A DNA stretch of 64,000 nucleotides from Ciona intestinalis (GCF_000224145.3 NC_020175.2:2171638-2235637); one strand, 5' to 3'; shown: positions 21,511 through 35,500, counted from the stretch's first letter. The notes: generated by a model not told the origin, from the sequence alone. Numbers and translations: made by a program.

Positions 21511-22952
21511 TTACATTAGGTTAGTTGAACATAATTGTGTAACACCCGTAGCAACCGATGCCGAAGGATAATTAAACATTCCGTGCTCGGGGCTGGTTGT
21601 ACTTCGTGTTTCGATGTGAAGAAGCAATCCGGTGTACCAGGCATAATTTAACGGATAACCAGTAGGGTACCAATACCCATGATAACCAGGTTTCCCGTTG
21701 CTCTGCGTCACTGTATCAGTCTGTGGATAAATAACAGAACTTCTCATCTTAGAAAAAAAACTTTCAGAGGATAAAGGTTACATTAAATTGGAATAAAAAC
21801 TTCGAAATGTTTTAGTAAAACGCGTTTTTCTAAAACATGAATCAACTAACCATAAAGAACGAATGGATACTTGAATAGTTATTTATGACAAAACTTACAC
21901 ATTTTGGGTATATACCGATTTTCGAGCTCCCACGGACTAAAAATATTAGGACACAAATAATGAAAGTTATGCCTGTTATGTCGTATTTACTTAAACAATC
22001 GTTATTATGATGCAATGTATCCACTTAATTGTAAACCTCTACTATTTCGTAACAAAAATTTTACTTGGTTGAGGAAACATCGTAAATATAAAGCAACGCT
22101 ACTTACTTTTGGCAAATATTTATTAGGTCGTAATGCATAAAAGAACACGTTATATAAGTGTGTATGTATGGCCTATACTCAAGACATGTCCTACTTAAAT
22201 GTATTGAGTAGGCCATGGTATATGCCAGCCTTACCGGTTGATTGTAACTTGAACCGAGCCAAATGTAAGCACAATCATATGATCCGAATACGATGGTTTG
22301 TCGACAGTAGTTGTAAACCACATCGTACATCGCTTTGTCCACAATATCCACCAATCGACCGCCATTGTCATTACAGTATTTTGAAGCCGCAGCGCCGTTT
22401 ATATCTCTTCTATTTGTAGCACTGGGAAACCAAAGGATCAGACTCTGGTAAACTATTCCATTACCTGTACGAAAAAGGAAATGTATATTTTATATAATAA
22501 ATTGATATTAAACTAAATGCGTTTGTTATCATTCGTGATCATGAGATAGTTTTTCCTCCCTACCTATATACGAAAACCAATTCACAGTTATCGGCATCCT
22601 ATCCCATCCCGTAGCTTGATCAACTCGCTCTATTTCAACTATACAGCTGAGTTTCTTTATTTTAAGAATGGTCACGTTGAACTTGTGGGGAAAAGATGAG
22701 TTGCTCGGTCTTGCTGTTGCGTAAACGTAATCAGGAACTTTGGGCAAGCACATCTTGTAGATCACTTCTGCTATTGTTTTAGCTTTCGTGGAAACCAAAG
22801 ATACTTCACAACTCCCCTCGTTGGTCAACGCCAGCGGTCTAACTGTTAATAACTTTGTTTAATCAATTTTTTTCTAAATTTAACGTAAACAACTTACGTG
22901 AACCAACTGCGCTCATAACTTGTACAAGCAACACAAACCAAATGCACTTCAT
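21511..22952 (-). CDS. Secreted C-type lectin-like domain protein
   Basis: Four exons (22952-22898, 22842-22564, 22464-22235, 21720-21511) total 774 nt, encoding 257 residues, with all phases closing. Residues 1-18 (MKCIWFVLLVQVMSAVGS) are a signal peptide. Residues 19-111 form a region with three cysteines (GSCEVS, KMCLPKVP, KLSCIVEIE) that I do not recognise. Residues 112-257 fit a C-type lectin-like fold: AASKYCNDNGGRLVDI (Cys and GG.L..I), NYCRQTIV, then IWLGSSY for the usual WIGL, TGYPLNYAWYTG, and a final Cys near the C-terminus (VTQLC). Neither EPN nor QPD is visible, so calcium-dependent sugar binding is doubtful. Exon 4 could begin earlier, at the upstream AG near 21750. Likely extracellular recognition protein. 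Confidence 0.72.
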
Positions 22953-23896
22953 AATGATCAATAGTAATCGAAATAACTTCTACAGTAATCTGCGTAATGT
23001 TAAAGAATAGTTATTCAAACAACTTCAAAAGAAATTAAGGGTATTTGCATAACGTCAGACTGATGATGCTGGTTATTGACACAGTATATAATATCAAGTT
23101 GGTACATTATTATAGTTGAATAAGTTTTTTCTTTGCTGCGTATTTAGTGGCATATGATGTGGTACAGTTACATTATAAGTGTTAGTTAGATAAAGGATAT
23201 ATAAAGGCTTTATGTAACACACAAAAAGTGTTTTCGCGAACATTTGGTCAGATGTTTCCCACCATGCACGTCATGCTTCCGTTTAAATAAATGAAAAATG
23301 TTTATATAAAACAGAGGTAACTTGTTGCTGAATGCTGTCATACGATGTATGTAAGGTTCCTACGTGCATGTAAGAATTTCTCATGTGAACAAATAACACA
23401 CGTTTTAATTGAAACTGCAGCTAAATATGTTTGGCTTTAAATAAAATGAGCACATCTTAGCTGTATTCAGCTGATACTCTGATTGACATGCCCTGTGTTC
23501 GAGCCCGAATTGCGATACTTTATTTTGGGATTGTTGGTCACTTCCTGCTCTACTCAATACAGCACGGCTCAGGAATACACCCAAACTGCTTAGAAAGTAG
23601 GGGGCCTGTTGACGCTAGGTTTCTAACATGTTCTTGTGCTGTTACTATTATGGCTGGCGTACCGTAAGTGACAAATACAATATCTAAATCCAATCAAAGA
23701 AATCATAACATGTTTTAGTGTCAGAATTACGCATTTTTATTCTGTGCACAAAATTACTATCATATCCCAATCATCAACAAACAGCTATTACACGCTCACA
23801 GTAACTGCATATGCTACAAGCAGTGTATGAGCAGAATTTTTGACATCCAAATTGTCGCGAGAAACCTAATCATTTTGACGTCTTAATACGTCACAT

Positions 23897-23960
23897 CAGT
23901 GGCGGATCTAGAGGGGTATGTTTGGTGCTTAAACACCACCCTCATAAGTTTTATACATAT
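23897..23960 (+). mobile_element. Possible hAT-type terminus
   Basis: CAGTGGCGGATCTAGAGGGG resembles hAT terminal repeats, which commonly begin CAGTGGCGGATC. No matching inverted end was found nearby, so this is a solo remnant at best. Confidence 0.35.
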
Positions 23961-24487
23961 TTTTGTTACGTAGCTCTAGTCTAAACAAATAACGGCGCGC
24001 GTTAAAATAACGATCGTTTGTAGTTGATTTAAACCAAAATTCCGTGGCTTAAAATCAACTACAATACTCTGTTTCTAACGTATGTGACTGATTGCGCAAG
24101 TTGTTGTAATCGTTATCTATATTATCGTATCTACATGCTGACGACAGAAATGTGATAAAATTTACAAACCGGCATAAATTTATTTAATATTTTATTGGTT
24201 AACTTATTTATATAGTACGAAGAAGCCATAGTATGAAGAAATGTATACCGATCGACACATTTAACGCGAATCGATTGACAAAATTTATGTTGCTCTAGTT
24301 CTGCTTAACGGCACTATTTGCAATTATCATTTGCACCAACTGTATACGCTTCCTTTTATTAAGTGAGAAATTAAACTGAAGTAATTGGTGGTTGCTATTA
24401 CCTGCACGTCAATGGTTACTAATCAATGCATAAGTTTCGTTGCGTTTTACTAAACAACTAAAGTAACGGATGTCGCTGGTAAATTAA

Positions 24488-24685
24488 TATAGTAGGTTGG
24501 GGGAAGATGGGACACCTTTTCATTCTATTTTCTCGCAAAATTTGGTAGTAAACAAAGAAAATGCAAAGAATTATAAAAGCGTATCCTCACGATTTTCATA
24601 AACCGTTGTTAATTGTTTAAAACACGATCAATACATTTAGATTTTATGTGCTAAAGGTGTCCCATCTTCCACCACCCTACTGTAT
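24488..24685 (+). mobile_element. MITE copy
   Basis: Full length with well-preserved ends. Confidence 0.9.
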
Positions 24686-24709
24686 ATATGAATACCCCTA
24701 TTTCCCCCG

Positions 24710-24825
24710 CGTGGCTGTTTCGTATAATTTGTGTCAACTTACAGTATACCGCGCATGTAACTTTGTGGGTGAATATTTTTTGATTATTCCTGTGTGGTTG
24801 ACAGTTTGGACAGCCCATTAGGAAA
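24710..24825 (-). mobile_element. SINE fragment, inverted
   Basis: Tail and body of the SINE read in reverse (GCGTGGC..., TAACTTTGTGGGTGA, GGACAGCCCATTAG). It abuts the MITE at 24488-24685. Confidence 0.65.
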
Positions 24826-25724
24826 AAAACATAAACTTTAACAGCAGTAGCAGCGTCGAGCCTCGGATATATTTTGGTTAGGAGCCGAGCGCTCCAGAAA
24901 CCTATACGTGCAAACACCGAGTTTGTTTTTATTACAATGCTTACGTGCGCCGTTAGCGGATGGAAAAATAACAGGCAACACTAAAAATGCCTCCAAGGAC
25001 ATTTTCTAAGTTGATTAGCTCTTTTCGCTTTGGTTGATTGGCTCGCAGTCATCGCAATGTGTTGTTTAAAGGTTTAATTTTCTCCACTCTTCTTCATATA
25101 TCTCGTTTGTAAAGTATTAATTAGACTCGATTTACATGAATACCAGTTCGTTTAAGTATACTAAACAAATAAAACTTTAAACTGTTTTTAACTAATAGTT
25201 CATCGATATACAAACTTTGTTTGTATCGGTTTTTACGAAACTTGGCTAACGTAAAGTTGGTATCTCGAAGTTACCGATAACTTGGTGTACTCCATTTTAC
25301 TACGTAACACTTATACTGATAAGTAAGGCGAAACAAGAGTGTCCCGCTTGTCTTAGTTGCTAAAATTTTGTAGTTGGCCAAGTGTTTTAACCGCTTTTTA
25401 TAATAGACATCATGACTATGGTAAAAGACAAAAATGTTTGGATTAACTTCTGTTTAATAATAATATTGCAAACTATACAACAACGATTAATAAAATCACG
25501 AAATTAACTTTCGGACAAAGGCTTGTTTGGGCTTTAGTGGCTAATATAAAGGATTGCCAGAAGGCCGTTGTAGAATTTTAGTATTTAATAATTTTTAAAT
25601 ATTTAATAAAGTATTTAATAATAAAAACAATTATATAGTTCCTGGAGAAAATGCGTCACTGTGGTCACGTGGCTGTTTCTACAAGACGAGCTTATTAAAT
25701 GCAGAGAAATTTTACGTAAAACAG

Positions 25725-25792
25725 ATATAGTAGGGTGGAGCAAGATGGGACATATTTTCATTCTTCTCATTTGGTAGTAAACAAAGAATAAA
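25725..25792 (+). mobile_element. MITE fragment
   Basis: Left end and GGTAGTAAACAAAGAA only. Confidence 0.7.
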
Positions 25793-26008
25793 TGTTAAAT
25801 TAGCTGCTGTGCTGTTAGGATTAATTATAAAACGTATAAATAAAAGTAACACTTCCTCGGTTGCGATGAACGCTCATAGAGGCTTGACATATATTATAAT
25901 GCAAAAAACATACGTGACTCACAACACATACGTTATTACTTTGTCTTGCTCATGCAAAGACATACGCCCCTTTCCTTGACCTCTAGCACGCTGGTCATGC
26001 TTAAGATT

Positions 26009-26065
26009 GCTGTACACAGTATACGGCGCGCAAATTCGCTTGCGAAATCGTTTGCGAATCCGCGG
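26009..26065 (+). mobile_element. Second MITE family, truncated
   Basis: GCTGTACACAGTAT and a GCAAATTCGCTTGCGAA interior match one end of 21031-21164. Confidence 0.55.
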
Positions 26066-26335
26066 GTTAGCTACGACAAAATATCTTTAATATCTATGTT
26101 GTATGACTAAAGGGTTTTGCTCGAACGAGGTTTGCACTTTTAGCCATAACCTTAAATCGACTAAAGCAATAACCTGATTATTGAATATTTGCATATGTAT
26201 TAGCGGTATATGATGATAACGTAAGTAGATCAGCAACAGCAGCCAGATTCCAACTTGATGTCGTATATAGCCAAAACAGCCAGATTAAAAGAGAGCAAAG
26301 TTGCAAGAGAGAGATTACAAAACACTTACAGCAAG

Positions 26336-26540
26336 GTATAGGAATATGGGACACGTTTAGCACATACTGTATCATATTAACAACATGGTCGTATTTTAAA
26401 CAGTTAACAACGGTCTACTATGGGAGTCGTAAGAATACGGTTTTATAATTCTTTGAGTGTTCTTTGTTCTTTGAGTGTTCTTACCAATTGGGACGAGAAA
26501 ATAGAATAAAAAGATGTCCAATCTTCCCCACCCTACTTAT
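26336..26540 (-). mobile_element. MITE copy
   Basis: Minus orientation (GTTTAGCACATA first). It contains a local duplication of TTCTTTGAGTGTTC. Confidence 0.8.
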
Positions 26541-27165
26541 GTTCATTCTTTACCAAATAAATCAACGTTGATGGCTGTAAATATTATAATTAAACCCTAA
26601 ATGGTTTTGCAAAGAGCGCCGTATTAGTTGAAGCCGCTACTGCTGGTAACGCAGACAAAAGACACAGCGACAGAATATACAAAGACAGAAGGAAAGCAGT
26701 CGGTCAGTGGCGCTAAACAGCAGTCAGTCCAAACAACAAATGCTGAAGTTATATCGTGTATCGATCCAATTTTAATATATGTACTACCAGCTCTCAGCGC
26801 ATGATTCTTTCGCCTTTTACTAAAGAATTCCGTTGAGAGGAGCATTTCAATGAGTCTTGACTATTTTTCCACACCTGACCCTGGTCGGGGTTATAAAAAA
26901 AAGTTATATCGTGTATATATGGTTTAATAATACAATAAAGTAAATACCATGACTGTCAGGTTATGAGTTCTTATTCTATGCGACAAATTTGTATTTCGAT
27001 CTTGGGTAAAGTTGCGCAAAATGAACTATGTATGTTTTGTTTACTTTGATAAATTCTGTAACCTCATCGTCGTACATGCTGTTGCCTTCATAGAATATCC
27101 TGCCGCAACAGTATGAAGAATTGTTTAACACGATGTATTACAACTGGTTGCGTCATCATATACAG

Positions 27166-27215
27166 AACAGTGGTGGAAAATGGGACACTTTTTCATTCTA
27201 TTTTCTCGCCCCACC
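27166..27215 (+). mobile_element. MITE fragment
   Basis: Left 50 bases only (AGTGGTGGAAAATGGGACAC). Confidence 0.6.
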
Positions 27216-27345
27216 ATGTGATATTCCGTTATAAGAAGCAAGATTAAACTTTTTATGTGACATTTGCAACGTACATGAGCTATTTCTACACGTCATTTTC
27301 GGGAGCGGTGTGAATCTTTTCTACAGCAAAAAATGGACCTAAATA

Positions 27346-27538
27346 TATAGTAGGGTGGGATAACGACGGGACACCTTTAGCACATAATGTCTAAATATTA
27401 TTCTGATCGTGTTTTGAACGTTTAACAACGGTCTATGGGAATTGTGAGAATATGGTTTTATAATGCTTTTTTGTTTACTACCAATTGGTTTGACAAAATA
27501 GAACGAATAGGTGTCCCATATTCCCCCACTATACTATA
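27346..27538 (-). mobile_element. MITE copy
   Basis: Full length, minus orientation. Confidence 0.85.
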
Positions 27539-29519
27539 AGTTAATCTTAAAGGCATGTTTCGGACGGGCCGTAAATTTCGTCACTGAATTTTACTACGAA
27601 CTGATTATTGTTAAGAAGATCTAGATGTTGATATTTCATTTAACAGGTCATTGACCCCGGGTAAGTGAGCTTGACAACTTTAGTATAAGGGTGCTTGTAA
27701 AGACTGGACTGAGAGCTATGCTGGTACCCATGTGTTGTATTTGATTAAAGCTGAGTGTGTTGGCTACAATATGTGACATCGTTATTGTCTGAAACTCTCC
27801 AACGTTGCACCAAGCAACGCTGTATAGTTTAATGAAACCTGAAACTTAGTAAAGGTATCTTTGAAATACTCGTATTCGTGTCGTTGTTAAAACAACTGTG
27901 TTGGATGGGAATGAATCGTTGTGTGCATTCAGTTTTCGGTTGTCTTCCCAACTCTGTTTACACAACCAGGCCCTTTATTTCAACCAATGACGACTGGGGG
28001 CGAATCTACAGACGCTAAGCCACCTATGTCAAAACAGGTACCGTTAAAGTTTGCGACACTACATGGGTGCAGACAGGAATTCGGTTACACAATTTCCTGT
28101 GAAATAACGAAACATATTTCAAAATGCTGTTGTTTTACTATGAGGGCAAATTAGCATCGTTGGAATTTTAGTAACGTTTTCGTATTGCATACAAGGGCGT
28201 TAAAGGAATTTTATTTGAGCGATCTCCCGACACCCGCGGTGATCCTAACTGTATTTGTATTTGATATTATGCAAAACAGGTTTTTGTTTAGTTTGTGTTG
28301 GGCTGCAATTTCTACCAAACAGTCAGTTTAAAAAAAGTCTTTAGTATTTCAAGCCCAGTAGACAAAAATGCAGACAATGTAAACCATGTGGGTGGCGTTT
28401 GAAAACAACGAAAGAGCTGTACGTGAAAATGTCATCTGTTTTCAATAACAGGCAGCCTGGAAAATAGGTCCTCGGCCTCCAAGTATACGTGATTAAATGT
28501 AGGTTATGCTATTTATAAGGGCATAACTAAAATAACTATGATATGGATGTTTTCAATGGCGTTATAGTCTTTATGCGGCGATATAGGTTTTGCTTTGGCA
28601 ACCTATGCCCACCTGTAATAACAATTCTAACTTGGTAGGAAAACCAAAGTCGGCGAAACCAAACTGATTGTTGTTAACAAATTACTTTTAAGCGGTAGAA
28701 TTTTCGAATCCAAATTTTGATGTAGTAAACTACATACACTTTTTATTAATGTAAATTGTGAGAAGTGGCCTATGCAAAATATATAGGGTAGAAATACCAT
28801 TTATTAAAAGTTATTGTCAATTTTCTGTTATTATAAGTGTAAGCACATATACCCTTTACTGTTCGAAGAATATTTTTTATACTTCTAGGTATTGTTAATG
28901 AAATAAATCCTTGACAATATACCTAGCTCAAACACGAAAATGAAACGTTCTCAAACATTTATCTTTTGTTATTACATCCGATATACGCTTGAACATTGCA
29001 CTGTAAACGTCACTGATGGTCGTTGGTATATAAATGAACAAGCGACCTGTTACCGTTTGAAGTGGGGAAAGGGAAGGAAAACTAAACATTGACTCGCAGC
29101 CCGGGCGCGAAAACATGTTTTGATGATCGCTGAAGTCCCATTGAATCAAGACTTCTGTTTTCTTTATTTTGAAATTAATTCTGTAACGTTTTGTCGCTGT
29201 AACCGTTTTTGGCTAGACTTGAGTCCGAATTATGTAATGTGATAAATATGTACAGAATCCATTACAGGTTAAACTTTAAGTTAAGAGTGATTTCTCAGTG
29301 TAAGGTATCATTCGGTGCCTTTAAAGATACGGATGCCATAGCAGATAAGAACGCGTAGTAAACATAACTTATAGAACAAGCAAAAAGGAATACGATCTGG
29401 GGGCGTCTCCGGAATCTTTGATCAACATACAACGATCGGTGCTTTATTCTACGTGCCTACTAAGACGCCGATCCAATCGCTGTGAAACTGACTTGTTTAC
29501 GACGATCGGCCCTCCGCGA

Positions 29520-32500
29520 ATGACGTCAGAGGACGATAGAACAATGGACACACGAGCGGTGGTTGACGTTGTTACAAAAGCGTTCGACACGACGCTTTAT
29601 CAATTCAGTAACTGCAACCCTGTTAGCGATAAAGTTGTTACGAGCCAAGAACGAAACGAACTACTTCGTTTTCAGAAGAGGGATAATTTTAGTAAACGTT
29701 CTGATTCGGAATATAAGCCTTCAGCTATTCCTACAAAAGAAATTATAGGAAAAATGACAAAAGACGTCCTGAAAGACAAAATTGAAGCAAGCTCGCCTAT
29801 TTGTATACCGACGCTAAAGGTACCATAAATCAGGTTTATATAAAGCAGATAAATAAATGTATTAGGTTCGTAGACGATACGCGGTGTATTTAAGTGTAAA
29901 CATTTTTTTAATAAGGAAACTCGAAGTCGAAATAGAATGAATTCAAGACGTTACATATTTGTATTACACAGGTTCATCGTGTTGAAGAGATCCATGAAGA
30001 TACGGAATTTCAGCAAAGTACAAGTCTGGGCGGGTCTGTTGGCGATAGCGTGTACGACTCGCCCACTTTGCCCCGCCCCTCAAACGACTTTAAGCACGTG
30101 ATGATAAAATTACGACACACTAGTGACATCCAGCGGATCCGCAGCTGCGAGAATGTAGGGGTTCATGAAAGCAGCGATGGAGAATCTTGCGCGAGTTCAG
30201 TGGACCTGTCGTCTTCCTTGCCTCACACAACAAGCGTGGTACGAAAGCGGCGAACGGTAAGTGTATTGAAAATTATTATTTCTTATGCATTGTGAGGTTA
30301 CCTATCTAGCAATGATCCGGTGGCATTTTTAACGAACTGTTATTTTTTATGTTTACTATAATAGAGATGTACGTTGTCCGCCTTAAAATGTAATAATAAC
30401 CACAAAGTTGTTTTAAGCTTATAGTTAAAGTAGAGTATGTGGGGAAAGATAGGAAGCCTTTTTATTTTATTTTCTCCTTCCATTTGGTAGTAAACAAAAA
30501 AAAATTCAAAGGATTATAAAACTGTATTCTCACGATTCCTAGACTAATGTTAATTGTTTGAAACACGGTCGGGATATTTGGATGTTATGTGCTAAATGTG
30601 TCCCATCTTCCCCGTCCACTATATAATATTTGCAATATTTAGGAAATAAATCGAGACAAGTATTTAATTTTCATTGGGACAGGTTCGGTTTGACGAGGCA
30701 ACGATCACAGTGGCGGCGGAACTCGGCGAATCTGCCGCTCGTTTCCGTTCGCGATGTCGGAAAAAGCGGAACAATAACGCAAGTTGTGCAGCTAGATTTG
30801 GGGAGAGTCGAAATATCAGTGTACTCCATGATGAATCATTGTCGCCGAAAAACTCGCCACAACTGTCGCGGTCATCACCAGATTCGGGAAAATCTATCTT
30901 TGATGTATGTAACTATTCCCCGTATGGACGATACACATGAATACGTGGCCTATGATAACGTGGGAGCACGACGTTCTGCAGCACCAGACGGATTTTCATC
31001 GGAACGATTCGTGGAAAGGCAAATGCCCCATGATATTATAGCTGACGTGTAATGCATACAAAAGTAGCTTATATATCCACTTATTTAAGACGACGTGTTG
31101 AAAACATTTGAAACATAACACGTATTGGAAGATAAACGCTGCCGCGCATAAACTTCACACGGACTATAAAAACGTCATTTTTTGCCTTTATTGCAACCAA
31201 ATGCAACGCCGTAGTGGTGTCTTAATTCATTTAAATAACATTGTTGTTTTTTAATCATTTAATTGATTTCTGTCGCCTCAAGCTGTAAAAAGGTCGCGGT
31301 TTTTACCCACATTTCGAGATTTTACCTTGTAACTTTTATTCTGCCGACGACCGAAGATGAAACTGTGCAATGTTGTGTTTACTGTGAGCTCCTTAGTTTA
31401 TGCGAACACCTTGATTTGCTTTTTTGTACCACCCTTTCAAAGGGACACTAAATAAAACGAACCCATCAGGTATACCACGAGTGTAATACACTCATCAAAA
31501 ACAACCCAGTTATGTTTATATAACAGGGTGGGGGAAGATGAGACACCTTTTTATCTAATTTCTCGTCCCTTTTGGTAGTAAACAAGGAACACTCAAAGAA
31601 TTATAAAACTGTATCCTCACGACTGCCATAGATCGTTGATAATGGTTTATACACGATCAGGATATTTGGATGTTATATGCTAAAAGTGTCCCGTGTTCCC
31701 CCACTCTACGATATCTTTTCTTTCTTTCTTTCTCTCTCTCATGGCTTTGGAAAGGCCCCATACAATAAAACGAAACGTCACGGCCGGTTAGATCACGACC
31801 AAAGCCATTCAGGCGTTCACAAACACTCTTGAGGTCGATGCCAACTTTCAACCTTGGGGCAGGTTATATATACTGTAAACTGATCCGTCATTTAGTTATA
31901 TACTTAAGTTTAAATCAGTTCTATACATTAAGACAGGTTTGCACACTTTTGAGGTCATATGACAAAAGCGCAGTTATAACAACGAAAAGGAAACTAGTTA
32001 TTCTTCCGAAACTGTACACTAAACACCAGGAAAAGAGTTCTTCAATCTTCAGACTTTTAAAATAATATAAAGTAGCCTGGTAAGACCGTTTGAATATATA
32101 AATATACGTTTGAGCTGCTAACGTATTATGTACATGGTTTCACACTTCGTTTTGCTGTGATGTAAAAATAGAGACTGTTAAGAAACCGTGGTAATAATGC
32201 AGTAGAGAGTAGACAGACAAGCAATACACTGTACTTGCGCAACTATTATCTGTTCAGTGTAACTTTGGTTCAGTACAAAGTTAGTATAGACCGTTGGTTC
32301 AGTACATTGGTCATAGTAACAAAATAATAACAAGAAACGAAAACATTTAATAGCATGCATAAGTTATAATTGAGTTAGATTTACAAGAGAGAATTCATTA
32401 TATTGATTTCATTGAAGGTTCTTCGTACTGGGTGAATCAATAGCCACAGATCAAACAAATCAAGTGTCGCAGTGTTGTTAAAATTTTGACGAGGAAACAT

Positions 32501-35500
32501 TACACCATTATATTGTAACGGATGCGCAGTAGTTTTAAACGCCAATGCATACAATATAACGAAAGTTAAGAACTAGGCTACCGTCAGCATGTAATCAAAG
32601 GTATCAGTACTTACTTGTATATATTGTAACTTGTATAACCATTTTATCATATCTTTTTCGCACTAGTACAGCTAGAACTGCTTGTATGTGTTGTTTTATT
32701 TATACTTTTAAAGTATGCCTGCAACGATAGCAAGCGTTTGCTGCACACAGGGGTGGATTTACATAAAAGGACACGACATTGCTTCAGTAAGTTTATATAG
32801 CAAAAATAAATTTTACAAAAGATTAACTATAGTGGGGTGGGGGAAGATGGGACACCTTTATCACATAATATCTAAGTATCCTGACCGTGTTTTAAGCAAT
32901 TAACAACAGTCTATGGAAGTCGTGGGGATATAGTTTTATTATTATTTGAATGTTCTTTGTTTACTGATAAATGAGACGAGAAAATTTAAAAGGTGTCCCA
33001 TCTTCCCCACCCTACTGTACATATAATGTAAAAATGTGTTATTTACAGACTATATACACGAAATGTTACGCGCAACTAAAAGAACAGCAACGACAACTCA
33101 ACGTATTTCGTGCGGAACCGAAGTCCAAAGCATCACAGACGGTAAAAACTTTGTTACGTGAGGTCATGTTGTATACATGTAGAACATTAAGACCGTGTGA
33201 ATAAATGAATGTTAATTTTTTATCTTCGCGTGTTCTGTATCACACATCTTCTGCCTACTTACAAGTTATCACATAAGTTTATACTTTCAGATTATTATCA
33301 CACGGTTATACTTTCAGATTTTTTGTAATGTAGCCTAGTGCTTACAATTTGTATAACCAAAAGAAGACCATGAATTGGGTAAATTGCTACTAACTGTCCT
33401 GGCCAAAGAAATGGCACTGTCGAACCCGTGTTTTTATCGCTGTTTTTAACTAAATAGCAAATTCTACTTCTAGGCTGATTGGTCTATAGATCTTCGAGGT
33501 CTGGACTCAATAACAAAAGAATTATCAACACGAGCTAAGGACAATCTTTCCACTATTAGCACAATTTCAATCAAATTCAGGTAGGTCTACAAAATATAAA
33601 GTAGGTTTGGTTAAGATGGGACCCTTGGCACACATTGCCTAATATTACAAAAAACAAAATGTAGTACTGTTGGTTACGATGGAACACCTTTTTCGCATAC
33701 TATCCGAATATCGTATTTGCTACGTAAACTTAATATACACAATTTTAAAACGCTCTTATATTGTACTAATTGCAACCCTAATTAAAGTCATATCGACCCT
33801 TATATATATAGTAGGGTGGAGAAAAGATGGGGCACATTTTCATTCTATTTTCTCGTCCCATTTTGTAGTAATGTAAGAACATTCAAAGAATTATAAAACC
33901 GTATATCCTTACGACTCCCTGTTGATATTGTTCAAAACACGATGACACTATGTGCTAAAGGTGTCCCAGCTTACCCCAAAATACTATATTTTTTCAAAGT
34001 TTCTCATGTAAGGATAAAGCGTCTAAAACCCTACGCACCGTACATAAACACACACAAATAATGTAATCTTTTACTTTCAACAGCACGAGGTCGCCTTTGG
34101 AAATTCGCATCCGGGCTTTTCAGGCTGATGAACAAGAGGAATGGTATAGATTTCTTCTTGCGTGTGGTCTTGTAAGTATACTGTGTTAGTGTGTTATACG
34201 TGGTTTAGAACTATAGCATGTCGAGTGCACGAAGACTGTATGCATCGTAGGGTGGGGAAAATGGTACAACTTCTCATTTTCTTTTTTCGTCCCAATTGGT
34301 CGTAAACGAAGAACGTTCAAAGAGTCATAAAACCGTATCCTCACGACTCCTATAACCGTTGTTAATGTTTAAAATACAATTAAGATATTTGGATATTATG
34401 TGCTCAAAGTGTTTCATCTTCATCCACAATATTATATATTACAGATTTATATACGTACATTTGTGGCGTAAGAAAATCTCTTTTAGAAACGCTTCAGTAC
34501 AACGTAAATTTTGTTATTCTATTTATTAGGGAAGACTGCCCGAGGATACGTCAAACCTTTTGCCAGGGCAGGTTCGTCAATTAGAAGATATTATTACAGA
34601 ATTGGAGACCCTGGATAGGGTACCGCAGAAACCGGTAAGTGTACCGCGGAAGTACTTTACATGCCAATGGTAGCTTTGGCAACGTCGGAACACGTTTTTA
34701 ATAATACCTATATGCAAACTGCAATATTAGTTAATTCTTATGATTAAATGAATGAAACTTAATTTATCCTCGCGTGACCGGAAACGACAATCGTTAAACA
34801 CAGGTATTTTGTTTCATATACACCTCGTACCAGATTACGAGTTACCAAGTATTTTATTTAGTGCTGGGTGATTATTATGGGAAGGGGATTTTATTTTCAT
34901 TTTTTTATGTTCGGCTGATAATTTGGACAACCCATTAGTGACCACTGGGTTAAAGGAATCAACTTTACATTTGCCGGCTAAATAACATGCACTAAAAACT
35001 TTGGCATATTTCAGACTCTAACGATAAAAGAGGATCCCATTTACGTCACGATGCGGTCGCCATCCATTGAATCCAACAACGTGTGGCCTGCTGTGCAATC
35101 GCCCTTGAAATCTCCCATACACGCTGAGGCTTCTACAATTGCACAGGTAAAAGATTGGAAGCCGGCACCAAGGAGACGTGTTTCAGAAAGCAACGTTCCT
35201 TCGAAAAATCTATCGTTTCAACCCCAAAGTTTGAGGCCGGTTGCTGAACGAAGGGCGAGCCACGACCATATGGTATGACTGGACATAAAATATCACATTT
35301 TATTTCGAATATGCATTTACATACCAGAAGAACATACACTTTAGTTTGTGGTTTAACTGTTGTTTTTTTAGTTTTACCATATTTACTGTACACCAATTGC
35401 ATTTTAGCAGAAAAATATAACTGCAAGCATGTGCATAACTTTGATATTGAAGTTATGTGCTGTACGAAATTAATGTTTGCTTTTCTAGGAACCAACGTTT

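Larger units (their letters stand above)
22953..29519. other. Long intergenic stretch
   Basis: About 6.5 kb with MITE copies, a SINE fragment and a possible hAT end. Open frames up to 88 codons (for example 24651-24917, 27921-28154) carry no domain or splice support. Cis-regulatory DNA is likely but nothing specific could be assigned. Confidence 0.5.

Noticed and set aside
24651-24917. Frames ending or starting in SHLPP/MSHLP peptides (also 42959, 46859, 53289, 55796 start, 57400)
   Set aside because: These residues are the translated MITE inverted repeat, not protein-coding sequence.
27921-28154. 77-residue frame with an AG before and CAG/GTACCG after a short MTTGGESTDAKPP segment, considered as a first exon of the STAP-like gene
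   Set aside because: No in-phase acceptor links it to the exon starting at or before 29520, and the segment has no recognisable content.
35133-35495. 120-residue minus-strand frame
   Set aside because: Antisense shadow of STAP-like exon 9.
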